Notes: generated by a model not told the origin, from the sequence alone. Counted from the first letter of the stretch, positions 7,923 to 14,537 are shown. The stretch is DNA of 17,856 nucleotides from an uncultured Eubacteriales bacterium (GCA_900551345.1 URVP01000014.1:1-17856), one strand, 5' to 3'. Numbers and translations are program-made.

Positions 7923-9626
7923 ATGAAAAATCGCATCTTCCCATTATTAGTTTCACTTTGTTTTGTTTTTACTGTTATCGTACTGACAGGGTCAAATGTG
8001 GTATTCGCAGATGTCTCAGATGAGTTTTCCTATGCCACAGATGCCGGGGAAGTTATAATTACCGAGTATTTAGGCTTAGAGTCTGAAGTTGTTATACCTT
8101 CTCAAATAGACGGCATGCCCGTTACTAAAATAGGTGCTGATGCTTTTTACGAGTGTACCTCTTTAATAAGTGTAACCATACCCGACAGTGTAATTGTAAT
8201 AGAGGATAGTGCGTTTTCTGAATGTACTTTGCTTAGTAATGTGACTATCCCTAACTCAGTAGCCTATATGGGTAGAGATGTTTTTGACGGTTGCAAAAAA
8301 CTGACCGAAATACATATTCCAAGTGGTTTGATAAATTGTGGGTGGGATATGTTTGCCAATACAGGTTTAAAGAGCGCAACATTAGATGAAAATTTATCTG
8401 AAATCCCTAAAGATCTTTTTTCCGGCTGCGGTTCGATTGAATCTGTAGAAATCCCTGACGGCGTCAGCAAAATAGGAGATAGAGCGTTCAGAGATTGTAT
8501 TTCTTTAAATAATGTAATAATGCCTGACAGCGTGACCGAAATAGGGCAGAATGCATTTTTTAATTGCTCGTCCTTATCGGACATAAAACTTCCTAAATCT
8601 CTTGAGGTGTTAAATAACAATGCATTTAAGGGATGCTCTAAAATAACAGAAATCCATATACCCAAATCGTTGAAGAGCTGTGGATTCAATATATTCGCGG
8701 ATACGGGACTGAAAGCAGTTACATTTGAAGACGGCATAACGGAAATACCCGGGAATTTGTTTACATATTGTGATTTGCTTGAGCGTGTAGAAATACCTGA
8801 AACTGTTCAGCGGATAGATAATCATGCCTTTTGGTATTGTGATTCTTTAAAAACGGTAATAATACCATACGGTGTAACACAAATAGGGCAATCTGCTTTT
8901 CAGCATTGTATATCTTTGAGCGAGTTGTATATTCCTGACAGTGTGACTGAAATCGAAGACCATGCATTCAGTTTTTGCAGTTCTTTAACATATGTAAATC
9001 TTCCTAAAAAGCTTGAAGGCATGGGAAATAATGTTTTTTCAGACTGTGTTAATCTGGAAAAAATAAATATCCCTAAAGAACTATCTTCTTGCGGAAGTAA
9101 CATATTTGCTTTCACGGGATTAAAAAAAGTAACTTTTGAGAAAGATGTAACGGTAATTCCTGACCTTTTATTCGATACGTGCGTCTCACTTGAAACAATA
9201 ACAATTCCTTATACCGTAACACAGATAGGCAATAGTGCGTTTTCAAACTGTGTTGCATTAACTGATGTGTATTTTCCCGGAAGCGAGCAGCAGTGGAATA
9301 ATATTGAAATAGGTTTCGACAATGAAGCGTTATTGAGCGCAACGATACATTATAATTCTCCTTCTATAGATGTTTCTTCAACCACTATGGACAGTGAGAC
9401 GATCTTTGATGTGACGGGATATAATATTCCCGAAAACAGTATCGTTATTTTTGCACTATACAATGGCGACAAACTAATTGATGTGCAGACGAATGTATGC
9501 AAAAATCAGGAAATAACTTTTATATCGGATAATGCATATACTTCGGCAAAGGTTATGGTGTGGGAAGACTTCCGCACTATGATGCCTGTGTGTGAACCTG
9601 AATTTATTGATGTTTTTTCTGTGTAG
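7923..9626 (+). CDS. Secreted BspA-like leucine-rich-repeat protein
   Basis: A 567-residue exported protein of the BspA/LRR_5 type, a family of bacterial surface or secreted proteins often linked to adhesion. Residues 1-29 look like a signal peptide (basic MKNR, hydrophobic core, cleavage near VFA/DVS). About residues 40-450 are tandem 22-23-residue repeats of the form IPxxVTxIGxxAFxxCxSLxxVxI. These group into a larger block containing a distinctive CG..xF..TGLK unit that recurs three times. The C-terminal ~90 residues form a different domain ending in KVMVWEDFRTMMPVCEP, similar to tail segments I know from other secreted clostridial proteins. No LPXTG or C-terminal membrane anchor is present. 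The start is the ATG at 7923, because GAGGAGG (7907-7913) is correctly spaced for it; an upstream in-frame TTG at 7905 would put that site inside the gene. The ligand is unknown. It is a single-gene unit with its own promoter and terminator. Confidence 0.88.
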   Translation: MKNRIFPLLVSLCFVFTVIVLTGSNVVFADVSDEFSYATDAGEVIITEYLGLESEVVIPSQIDGMPVTKIGADAFYECTSLISVTIPDSVIVIEDSAFSECTLLSNVTIPNSVAYMGRDVFDGCKKLTEIHIPSGLINCGWDMFANTGLKSATLDENLSEIPKDLFSGCGSIESVEIPDGVSKIGDRAFRDCISLNNVIMPDSVTEIGQNAFFNCSSLSDIKLPKSLEVLNNNAFKGCSKITEIHIPKSLKSCGFNIFADTGLKAVTFEDGITEIPGNLFTYCDLLERVEIPETVQRIDNHAFWYCDSLKTVIIPYGVTQIGQSAFQHCISLSELYIPDSVTEIEDHAFSFCSSLTYVNLPKKLEGMGNNVFSDCVNLEKINIPKELSSCGSNIFAFTGLKKVTFEKDVTVIPDLLFDTCVSLETITIPYTVTQIGNSAFSNCVALTDVYFPGSEQQWNNIEIGFDNEALLSATIHYNSPSIDVSSTTMDSETIFDVTGYNIPENSIVIFALYNGDKLIDVQTNVCKNQEITFISDNAYTSAKVMVWEDFRTMMPVCEPEFIDVFSV

Positions 9627-9667
9627 AATGTGAATTTAAGAGACTAAGCCGTGAATTAAGTGATTTA

Positions 9668-9697
9668 GCCCTCCCATTATGAGAGGGCAATTTTTTT
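9668..9697 (+). terminator. Intrinsic terminator after the LRR gene
   Basis: GCCCTC (9668-9673) pairs with GAGGGC (9683-9688) across a nine-base loop. Two As and then seven Ts (9691-9697) follow. It isolates the LRR protein gene from the sigma-factor operon downstream. Confidence 0.85.
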
Positions 9698-9807
9698 ATG
9701 CAAAATTATCCTGCGGTATCTATTGATAAGATATGTTATACTTTTTTAGAAGAAGTGTAACGAATTGTGAGTTTATTCGTTTAATATACAGAGGAGGTGA
9801 AAAAGGG

Positions 9808-10311
9808 TTGAAAAGCGATTCGATGATAGAAGAAATGTACGGCAGGTATGCCAAACCGGTAAAATGGTATTTGATTTCTTTGTGCGGTAATAATGACATA
9901 GCTGATGACATCACATCAGAGGTTTTCCTAAAAGCAATAAAAAATATAGACAGGTTTAAGGGCGGAAATATGCTTGCCTGGCTTTGCACCATAGGGAAGA
10001 ATACATATTTTGACTATATCAGGAAGAAAGAGAATACCAATGTCAATATATCATCGCATTTAGCACAAACTGTTGAGGATACTGCCCCCTCACCTGAGGA
10101 AAAAATCATCGAAAAAGACAGGAGGGTTATGCTGTACAGAGCTTTGCAGTCAATAGACCATGAATACAGAGAGGTAATGTACCTTAAGCTGTTTGCAGAT
10201 TTGACCTTTAAAGAAATCGGGGGAATATTGGGAAAGAGTGAAAACTGGACAAGGGTTGTATTCTATCGTACTAAAAATAAACTGAAAGGAATGATTCATT
10301 ATGAGGATTAA
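9808..10311 (+). CDS. ECF-type RNA polymerase sigma factor
   Basis: A 167-residue extracytoplasmic-function sigma-70 factor. Region 2 covers about residues 6-75 (MYGRYAKPVKWYLISLC, then ADDITSEVFLKAIKNI and WLCTIGKNTYFDYIRKK), and region 4 about 108-160, including the helix-turn-helix SIDHEYREVMYLKLFADLTFKEIGGILGKS. Regions 1 and 3 are absent, as expected. The start chosen is TTG at 9808, seven bases after the excellent site GAGGAGGTGA (9791-9800); an upstream in-frame ATG at 9733 would place that site inside the gene, and an ATG at 9823 is the weaker alternative. The gene overlaps the following anti-sigma gene by 11 bases, a normal arrangement for sigma/anti-sigma pairs. The target promoters are unknown. 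A TATACT at 9737-9742 could be its -10 box, but no clear -35 goes with it. Confidence 0.9.
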   Translation: MKSDSMIEEMYGRYAKPVKWYLISLCGNNDIADDITSEVFLKAIKNIDRFKGGNMLAWLCTIGKNTYFDYIRKKENTNVNISSHLAQTVEDTAPSPEEKIIEKDRRVMLYRALQSIDHEYREVMYLKLFADLTFKEIGGILGKSENWTRVVFYRTKNKLKGMIHYED

Positions 10312-10774
10312 ACTGCCGTGTGAAATTGTCAGGGATTTGCTGCCCGGCTATATTGATTCTGTGCTGAGTAGTTTAAGTCGTGAAGCTGTGACTGAACATT
10401 TGCTTGCATGTGAGGAGTGCAAAAGGTTGAAAGATTCCATGCAGAATGGAAATCAAGATTTGGAAGGGCTGGACGGAGGAGAAGAGGAGGATAAAATACT
10501 TATGAAAAAGATTAGAAAAAGACTTAACCGAAAGCTTAAAATCGCCGTATTGTGTTTTGCGGTAAGTATTGTGATATTGTTTGGAGCCTTTCAGATTCTT
10601 TTCAGAGTTCCGCTTAAAGAGGTGCCGCTTAGTGACATATCCGTTTCGGCAACGGTTTATCCAATAGAGGATATAAAGCAGGAGAAAGACGGGGCTGTGA
10701 CAATTTCAATGGGGAAGAAGATACCAGCGAAGTGTTCTCTGTTGCCATTCCTGAGCTTGGAGGCGGCAGTATAA
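10301..10774 (+). CDS. Zinc-finger anti-sigma factor, N-terminal part of a frameshifted gene
   Basis: The predicted partner of the sigma factor just upstream. The N-terminus carries a zinc-binding anti-sigma (zf-HC2/ZAS-type) domain: LPCEIVRDLLPGYIDSVLS, then His-x3-Cys-x2-Cys in HLLACEEC (about residues 33-40). A basic stretch and one membrane helix (about residues 79-102) follow, so the sigma-binding part faces the cytoplasm. The reading frame runs on to a stop at 10774, but after about residue 138 (…TISMG) its sequence stops looking like the family, while the neighbouring -1 frame continues with a plausible extracytoplasmic domain. The change of frame maps to GGGG at 10711-10714: one more G would restore a single protein of about 248 residues. 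The start ATG is preceded by AAGGA and overlaps the sigma gene. The truncated product would keep the sigma-binding domain and the anchor but lose its outer sensor part. Confidence 0.75.
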   Translation: MRIKLPCEIVRDLLPGYIDSVLSSLSREAVTEHLLACEECKRLKDSMQNGNQDLEGLDGGEEEDKILMKKIRKRLNRKLKIAVLCFAVSIVILFGAFQILFRVPLKEVPLSDISVSATVYPIEDIKQEKDGAVTISMGKKIPAKCSLLPFLSLEAAV

Positions 10775-11046
10775 ATATAAGTGAAGAAGCGGCAGAAAAA
10801 AGCGGCAATGTAGTAACAGCCGTTACCGTAAGCAGTCCGTATTTTCTGCGAGATATAATTTATGCTGATGTAGCTGATGCAGAAGAAGATACCATATATA
10901 TATCTGCTTTTAAAACAACTTTGCTGGGCAACCGTGCACAGGACTACAATTCGTCAACAGTGAGTATGGATTTTAGAAAAATAAGCAAAATTGTATTTGT
11001 GGACGATGACGGAAAACAGACAGTATTATGGGATCTGGACAAATAA
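10732..11046 (+). pseudogene. C-terminal fragment of the frameshifted anti-sigma factor
   Basis: This frame continues the anti-sigma protein after the break at the G run near 10711-10714; in-frame sequence resembling the protein (EEDTSEVFSVAIPELGGG) is already readable from about 10714, upstream of the GTG at 10732. It encodes the extracytoplasmic half. The ending, with KTTLLGNRAQDYNSS, a FRKISKIVFVDDDGK stretch and VLWDLDK, matches my recollection of the C-terminal domain of clostridial membrane anti-sigma factors of this type. There is no convincing ribosome-binding site for an independent start. Possible explanations are a real inactivating mutation, a one-base sequence or assembly error in a homopolymer, or -1 slippage on G-GGG. 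I cannot separate these by reading. Confidence 0.65.
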
Positions 11047-11143
11047 ATATACCCGTGTGAAAACAATAGGGGACTGTGTCGAATTTTTATAAGATTAGCT
11101 CATTATAACCCCAATAATTCGTAATTGTTTGTAAATATTTCCA

Positions 11144-11172
11144 TTGAATAGCGTGTTGTTTTATGGTAAAAT
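11144..11172 (+). promoter_or_regulatory. maf promoter
   Basis: TTGAAT (11144-11149) and TAAAAT (11167-11172) are spaced by 17 bases. The start would be near 11179, about 37 bases upstream of the maf GTG. The preceding sigma/anti-sigma genes lack an obvious terminator, so maf may also be reached by readthrough. Confidence 0.6.
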
Positions 11173-11215
11173 ATGCACACTATATATTTCGACATTAGAG
11201 AATGGGGCGATTAAA

Positions 11216-11764
11216 GTGATAGTGCTTGCATCAAATTCACCAAGAAGAAAACAACTGCTTGAACTTGCCGGGATCGATTTTACGGTAATCCCTGCAAATG
11301 CAGATGAAACATTGCCGGATAATATAAATTCTCCCGGTGAGGCATCAGAATATTTAAGTAAAATCAAAGCTCGCAGTGTATTCGACGGAAAAAATACCGT
11401 TATAGGTGCAGATACGGTTGTTTCGGTTGATAATATGATACTTGGGAAGCCCGGAAATATTGAAGAAGCAAGGCATATGCTCAGCCTGCTCAGCGGCAAA
11501 ACGCACAGTGTATTTACCGGCGTTACGATTATCAGTCCGCAGGGAGAAAATACTTTTTGCTGCGAAACAAAGGTAGAGTTTTATCCTCTTACATCTATGG
11601 AAATAGATGATTATGTACAAAGCGGAGAGCCTATGGATAAAGCCGGTGCTTATGGTATTCAAGGCAAGGGATGCCTGCTTATAAAGCGTATTGAAGGAGA
11701 TTATTTCAATGTGGTGGGACTTCCTATTGCATCTGTTGTGCGTGAATTAAGAAAGTTGAAATAA
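11216..11764 (+). CDS. maf: Maf-family nucleoside triphosphate pyrophosphatase (dTTP/UTP type)
   Basis: A 182-residue Maf protein, which hydrolyses nucleoside triphosphates to the monophosphate and pyrophosphate, a house-cleaning activity also linked to septum arrest. Motifs visible in order are ASNSPRRKQLLE (phosphate-binding SxxR segment near the N-terminus), ADET, KARSVF, VIGADTVVS, LGKPGN and DKAGAYGIQGKG. SPRR and the AYGIQG segment point to the YhdE-like dTTP/UTP subfamily rather than the YceF-like m7GTP subfamily. The start is GTG at 11216: it gives the family-typical MIVLASNSPRR N-terminus, has a GGGG-containing site upstream, and lies downstream of the promoter. A longer in-frame reading from 11144 would begin inside the -35 box. 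Here it stands apart from mreBCD/minCD and radC, its frequent neighbours in Firmicutes. Confidence 0.95.
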   Translation: MIVLASNSPRRKQLLELAGIDFTVIPANADETLPDNINSPGEASEYLSKIKARSVFDGKNTVIGADTVVSVDNMILGKPGNIEEARHMLSLLSGKTHSVFTGVTIISPQGENTFCCETKVEFYPLTSMEIDDYVQSGEPMDKAGAYGIQGKGCLLIKRIEGDYFNVVGLPIASVVRELRKLK

Positions 11765-11836
11765 CCAAGTATAAAAATTTATGCTTAAAACCTGTTGTTG
11801 AATAAAATATATATGGCAATAGCCCCGGCAAGGCAT

Positions 11837-11879
11837 GAACTGCCCCAATTTGTACCGTACGCACAAATTGGGGCAGTTC
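11837..11879. repeat. 17-bp perfect inverted repeat between convergent genes
   Basis: GAACTGCCCCAATTTGT (11837-11853) and ACAAATTGGGGCAGTTC (11863-11879) are exact reverse complements around a nine-base loop (ACCGTACGC). No T run adjoins either side, so it is not a textbook intrinsic terminator, though it lies between the maf gene (plus strand) and the anti-sigma gene (minus strand), where a bidirectional terminator would be expected. A dispersed intergenic palindrome or a small transposon-derived element is the alternative. The remaining bases 11765-12006 hold only a weaker GTCCG/CGGAC hairpin (11912-11928) and the possible terminator below. Confidence 0.85.
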
Positions 11880-11971
11880 AATTATCCTGCATTAGGGGGA
11901 TTTTGTCTATTGTCCGTTTTTACCGGACCTGTTCAGGATTTGCAGATGGTATTGCTGTTTAAGATAATGAT

Positions 11972-12004
11972 AGGAGCATATGTAATACGACTCCTTATTT
12001 TTTT
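11972..12004 (+). terminator. Possible weak intrinsic terminator
   Basis: AGGAG (11972-11976) can pair with CTCCT (11991-11995) across a 14-base loop, followed by TTA and seven Ts (11998-12004). The stem is short, so this is a weak candidate for stopping plus-strand transcripts from maf before they run antisense into the anti-sigma gene that ends at 12007. Confidence 0.3.
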
Positions 12005-12006
12005 CC

Positions 12007-12756
12007 TTATTTGTTTTGTATTATTTCATATGCCATTTCTACCAGCTCATCGGAGCTGAGAGGGCTGTCGATTGCGGTTATGCTGCAATGCAGGTCACCG
12101 ACTTTCCAAGACAAAACCTTTACATTTTGCACTGTAACCTCTGCACTTCCATAGCTGAATACAAGATCGCCGTTTGCTTCAGCTTTTTTATCTTCTTCTG
12201 TCAGTTCATAATCAGGCGGAACCAATTTGTTGGTATATTCGTTATAATATATATCAACGCCCTTATCCGAAGAAATAATCTCACCGTAATTTTCCATTTC
12301 GGAATTAAATTTCTCCTGAGAAAGCAAAAGTTCGTTGTCATCTTTAGTATATCTGAAAGTAAATGATTTAAATTTTTCTACTGATTTTCCGCTTTCATCT
12401 TCCAGTGAATTGCTTACTATACTGCCATCGTTAAAGGTATAACCGTTTTCAAATTGCTCAATAAGTATAGGTGCATATCCTACATCTTTTATACACTGCT
12501 CGGCGGTGGGGAGCTCGGTGTAATCGGAAACCGACGATGATGAAGAGTTCCAGCTTGATATAATCCCGCTTGCTGCGAATGCGGTTATTCCCAGCACCAT
12601 AACAGCTGCGGCGGCTATAAGAGTAATCTTTTTCTTTGACATAGTGTTTATTCTCTCCTTTTTATTAAATTTAACGCTCTTTTCAAGTATTTTTTGTTGT
12701 GCCTCTTTACTTATATGGACATTTTCCATTGCTTTTTGGTATTTATTTTTATCCAT
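12007..12756 (-). CDS. Putative membrane anti-sigma factor paired with the ECF sigma factor
   Basis: A 249-residue protein encoded directly after a sigma factor, with the sigma stop and this ATG sharing one base (TAATG). Residues 1-38 are a short charged cytoplasmic segment (MDKNKYQKAMENVHISKEAQ…), residues 43-65 one membrane helix (ITLIAAAAVMVLGITAFAA), and the rest a Ser/Asp/Glu-rich extracytoplasmic domain of about 180 residues. I do not recognise a named zinc-finger or catalytic domain; the anti-sigma role is inferred from gene order, overlap and topology, which is common for such pairs in Clostridia. An internal ATG at 12642 (Met39, MSKKKITLIAA) has its own AAGGAGAG site, so a shorter, signal-peptide-like form may also be made. 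The alternative is a secreted or lipid-free surface protein only incidentally linked to the sigma factor. Confidence 0.7.
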   Translation of the reverse strand: MDKNKYQKAMENVHISKEAQQKILEKSVKFNKKERINTMSKKKITLIAAAAVMVLGITAFAASGIISSWNSSSSSVSDYTELPTAEQCIKDVGYAPILIEQFENGYTFNDGSIVSNSLEDESGKSVEKFKSFTFRYTKDDNELLLSQEKFNSEMENYGEIISSDKGVDIYYNEYTNKLVPPDYELTEEDKKAEANGDLVFSYGSAEVTVQNVKVLSWKVGDLHCSITAIDSPLSSDELVEMAYEIIQNK

Positions 12757-13244
12757 TATAAATCCTCCCGATACTTTTCTTTTAATATTTTTCTGCCATA
12801 CTGAAGCCGTTTTCTGACTGCTGCAGGGGAAACCGAAAGTATTTTTGCAATTTCATCGGTTTTATAGCCCTCAATATAAAACAGATGAATAACGGTTTTA
12901 TATTTAAGGGGAAGATTCATCACAGCTTCCAGTATACTGCGGTCTTCCGGTTCTGAACAATAACTGCAAACTTCCTCATCAGCTGCAACAAGATTTCTTT
13001 TTCTAAATCGATGCATATCCTTACAAGTATTTACCGCTACTTTTATAAGCCACGCTTTTTTGTGCTCTTCGTTTATAAATAACGGTGCTTTGGTTATGTA
13101 TTTAAAAAATGTGTCGGAAACGGCATCTTCCGCATCAGAGGTGCTTTGCAAAGAGGAAAAGCACAGTCTGAACAAAGTATCAGCATAAGTGTTTACTGTG
13201 TGATTGATTTCGCTGTCAGTCGGCCGAACTGAGCTGCTATCCAT
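12756..13244 (-). CDS. ECF-type RNA polymerase sigma factor
   Basis: A 162-residue sigma-70 family ECF factor. Region 2 spans about residues 13-82, with DAEDAVSDTFFKYIT (the -10-recognition helix) and AWLIKVAVNTCKDMHRFRKR; region 4 spans about 105-160, with LPLKYKTVIHLFYIEGYKTDEIAKIL and the recognition helix SPAAVRKRLQYGRKILK. A short linker between them includes the residues CSYCSEPED. The ATG at 13244 is preceded on the minus strand by AAGGAG at a suitable distance. It is cotranscribed with the downstream putative anti-sigma gene. It is divergent from gntR across a 224-base gap. A minus-strand TATAAT at 13352-13347 could be its -10 box but lacks a good -35. It differs clearly in sequence from the other sigma factor in this window, so the two are not recent duplicates. 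Confidence 0.92.
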   Translation of the reverse strand: MDSSSVRPTDSEINHTVNTYADTLFRLCFSSLQSTSDAEDAVSDTFFKYITKAPLFINEEHKKAWLIKVAVNTCKDMHRFRKRNLVAADEEVCSYCSEPEDRSILEAVMNLPLKYKTVIHLFYIEGYKTDEIAKILSVSPAAVRKRLQYGRKILKEKYREDL

Positions 13245-13402
13245 TCTTCATCAACTCCTTTCACTATAAACACGATTTAAAATGCTCAATTGTGATAATA
13301 TTTTTATTTATTTGCAATTTTATGGCGTTTATGTAAAGTCAGGCTGATTATACACCTGTATCGTCAATAATAAAAGTATTTTTATAAAATATAAAAAAAC
13401 TG

Positions 13403-13431
13403 TTGACAAAATTGTATTATTGTGTTATTGT
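13403..13431 (+). promoter_or_regulatory. gntR–ABC operon promoter
   Basis: A perfect -35 box, TTGACA (13403-13408), is followed after 17 bases by TATTGT (13426-13431), a four-of-six -10 box. The start would be near 13438, inside the inverted repeat that I read as the operator. The rest of the divergent gap (13245-13402) is AT-rich with no other strong element. Confidence 0.65.
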
Positions 13432-13450
13432 ATTAATTAAATAATACAAT
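13411..13450. promoter_or_regulatory. Putative GntR operator (three ATTGTATTA half-sites)
   Basis: ATTGTATTA (13427-13435) and TAATACAAT (13442-13450) form a perfect 9-bp inverted repeat with a six-base spacer. It covers the -10 box and the likely transcription start. A third copy of ATTGTATTA sits in the -35/-10 spacer at 13411-13419, 16 bases before the second. Palindromes over the promoter of a YtrA-type gntR gene are typical autorepression sites. Binding by the encoded regulator is inferred from position. Confidence 0.65.
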
Positions 13451-13468
13451 ATGCAGGGAGATGATGAG

Positions 13469-13843
13469 GTGAAATGGAATTTTGACAACGACCGAGCCAT
13501 ATATACCCAGATTATAAGTCATATGAAAGGATTTATAATTTCCGGGAAGCTTATGCCGGGTCAAAAACTCATGCCGGTCAGAGAACTTGCAGCTCAGGCA
13601 GGTGTAAATCCCAATACCATGCAAAGAGCTTTGGCAGAGCTTGAAGAGATGGGTCTTGTGTATGCCAACAGGACGGCGGGCAGGTTTGTTACTGATGATA
13701 CACAAAAGATAGCTGCTCTTAAGGCTGAGGCGGCAAAGGAAAAGCTCGAAGAGTTTTTTGACGAAATGCAAAAAATAGGGTTAAAAAAATCAGAGGTAAT
13801 CAGTCTTATAAAGGAATATGAAGGAGGAATTAAAGATGAGTGA
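13469..13843 (+). CDS. GntR-family transcriptional regulator (YtrA subfamily)
   Basis: A 124-residue regulator with an N-terminal GntR winged helix (about residues 5-72: IYTQIISHMKGFIISGKLMPGQKLMPVRELAAQAGVNPNTMQRALAELEEMGLV, then the TAGRFVTDD wing) and only a short helical C-terminal tail, the hallmark of the YtrA subfamily rather than FadR or HutC types. Such proteins usually repress the ABC-transporter operon they head, often in response to cell-envelope antibiotics or stress. The start is GTG at 13469, giving the typical MKWNFD N-terminus, with AGGGAG (13455-13460) eight bases before it; the ATG at 13451 has no ribosome-binding site and lies just after the operator. It overlaps the ABC ATPase gene by eight bases. 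No effector can be named. Confidence 0.92.
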   Translation: MKWNFDNDRAIYTQIISHMKGFIISGKLMPGQKLMPVRELAAQAGVNPNTMQRALAELEEMGLVYANRTAGRFVTDDTQKIAALKAEAAKEKLEEFFDEMQKIGLKKSEVISLIKEYEGGIKDE

Positions 13844-14537
13844 AAACATATTGGAGTGCCGCTCACTGTACAAGAGATATAAAAAAATTGAAGCTCTTTC
13901 CGATGTAACTTTTGCACTGGGAAGAGGAAAGATTGTAGGTTTGCTGGGACCCAACGGCAGCGGTAAAACGACTCTTATAAAAATTGCAAATGGGCTTCTT
14001 ACGCCTACATCGGGAGAATTGCTTATCGATGGTAAACAGCCGGGTATAGATACAAAGAAAATTGTTTCTTATCTTTCAGATACCATTGCTTTGCCTGACT
14101 GGATGAGGGTTGAACAGCTTATCAGGTTTTATAAGGATTTTTATTCGGATTTTAATGAAGAAAAAGCTAATACAATGGTTGAAAATCTCGGTATAGACAA
14201 AACCGCTCATCTTAAAGAACTATCAAAAGGCACAAAAGAAAAGGTACAGCTTATTTTGGTTATGAGCAGGGAAGCGGACCTTTACCTGTTAGATGAACCA
14301 ATGGGCGGAGTAGACCCTGCCACCAGAGATTATATATTAAATACCATTATTGCCAATTATAACGAAAATTCTACTGTGGTAATCTCAACGCATTTGATTT
14401 CGGATGTGGAAAAAATCCTTGACGAAGTGCTGTTTATTAATAACGGAAAGATTATTCTGCAATCTACAGTGGACAGCATAAGAGAGGAAAAACAAATGAG
14501 CGTTGACGAATTGTTCAGGGAGGTATTCAGATGTTAG
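13836..14537 (+). CDS. ABC transporter ATP-binding protein
   Basis: A 233-residue nucleotide-binding subunit of an ABC transporter. It shows Walker A GPNGSGKT (residues 38-45), a degenerate signature LSKGTKEKV (from residue 129) in place of LSGGQ, Walker B LYLLDEP (149-155), a D loop and the switch histidine in STH (184-186). The expected Q-loop glutamine is not obvious (…SYLSDT…). These features fit the YtrB/BcrA-like group in GntR-controlled exporters. The ATG at 13836 is chosen because AAGGAGG (13821-13827) is correctly spaced for it; a longer reading from 13818 would include that site. The gene overlaps gntR at its start and the permease gene at its end by seven bases, so the three are translationally coupled. 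The substrate is not known. Confidence 0.93.
   Translation: MSENILECRSLYKRYKKIEALSDVTFALGRGKIVGLLGPNGSGKTTLIKIANGLLTPTSGELLIDGKQPGIDTKKIVSYLSDTIALPDWMRVEQLIRFYKDFYSDFNEEKANTMVENLGIDKTAHLKELSKGTKEKVQLILVMSREADLYLLDEPMGGVDPATRDYILNTIIANYNENSTVVISTHLISDVEKILDEVLFINNGKIILQSTVDSIREEKQMSVDELFREVFRC

Noticed and set aside
8264..8737. A 157-residue minus-strand open frame inside the LRR gene
   Set aside because: It is the antisense shadow of regular LRR codons, which tend to leave the opposite strand open; it has no start signal and the plus-strand protein is certain.
8000..9350. Regular repeats suggestive of a CRISPR array
   Set aside because: The periodicity is about 69 bases, in frame, and diverged at DNA level. 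It is caused by the leucine-rich repeats of the protein.
9733..9807. A longer sigma factor starting at ATG 9733
   Set aside because: The extra 25 residues do not look like region 2, and the strong site GAGGAGGTGA at 9791 would then be internal.
11983..11993. TAATACGACTC, resembling the first part of a T7 phage promoter
   Set aside because: The match stops after eleven bases (CCTTATTT instead of ACTATAGG), and no phage genes are present. It is chance similarity.
11835..12059. A 74-residue plus-strand open frame after maf
   Set aside because: It begins inside the left arm of the palindrome, crosses the loop, and runs antisense into the end of the anti-sigma gene. It has no ribosome-binding site or recognisable domain.
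13451..13468. gntR start at ATG 13451
   Set aside because: It has no upstream ribosome-binding site and directly abuts the operator; GTG 13469 has AGGGAG at the right distance and gives the usual N-terminus.
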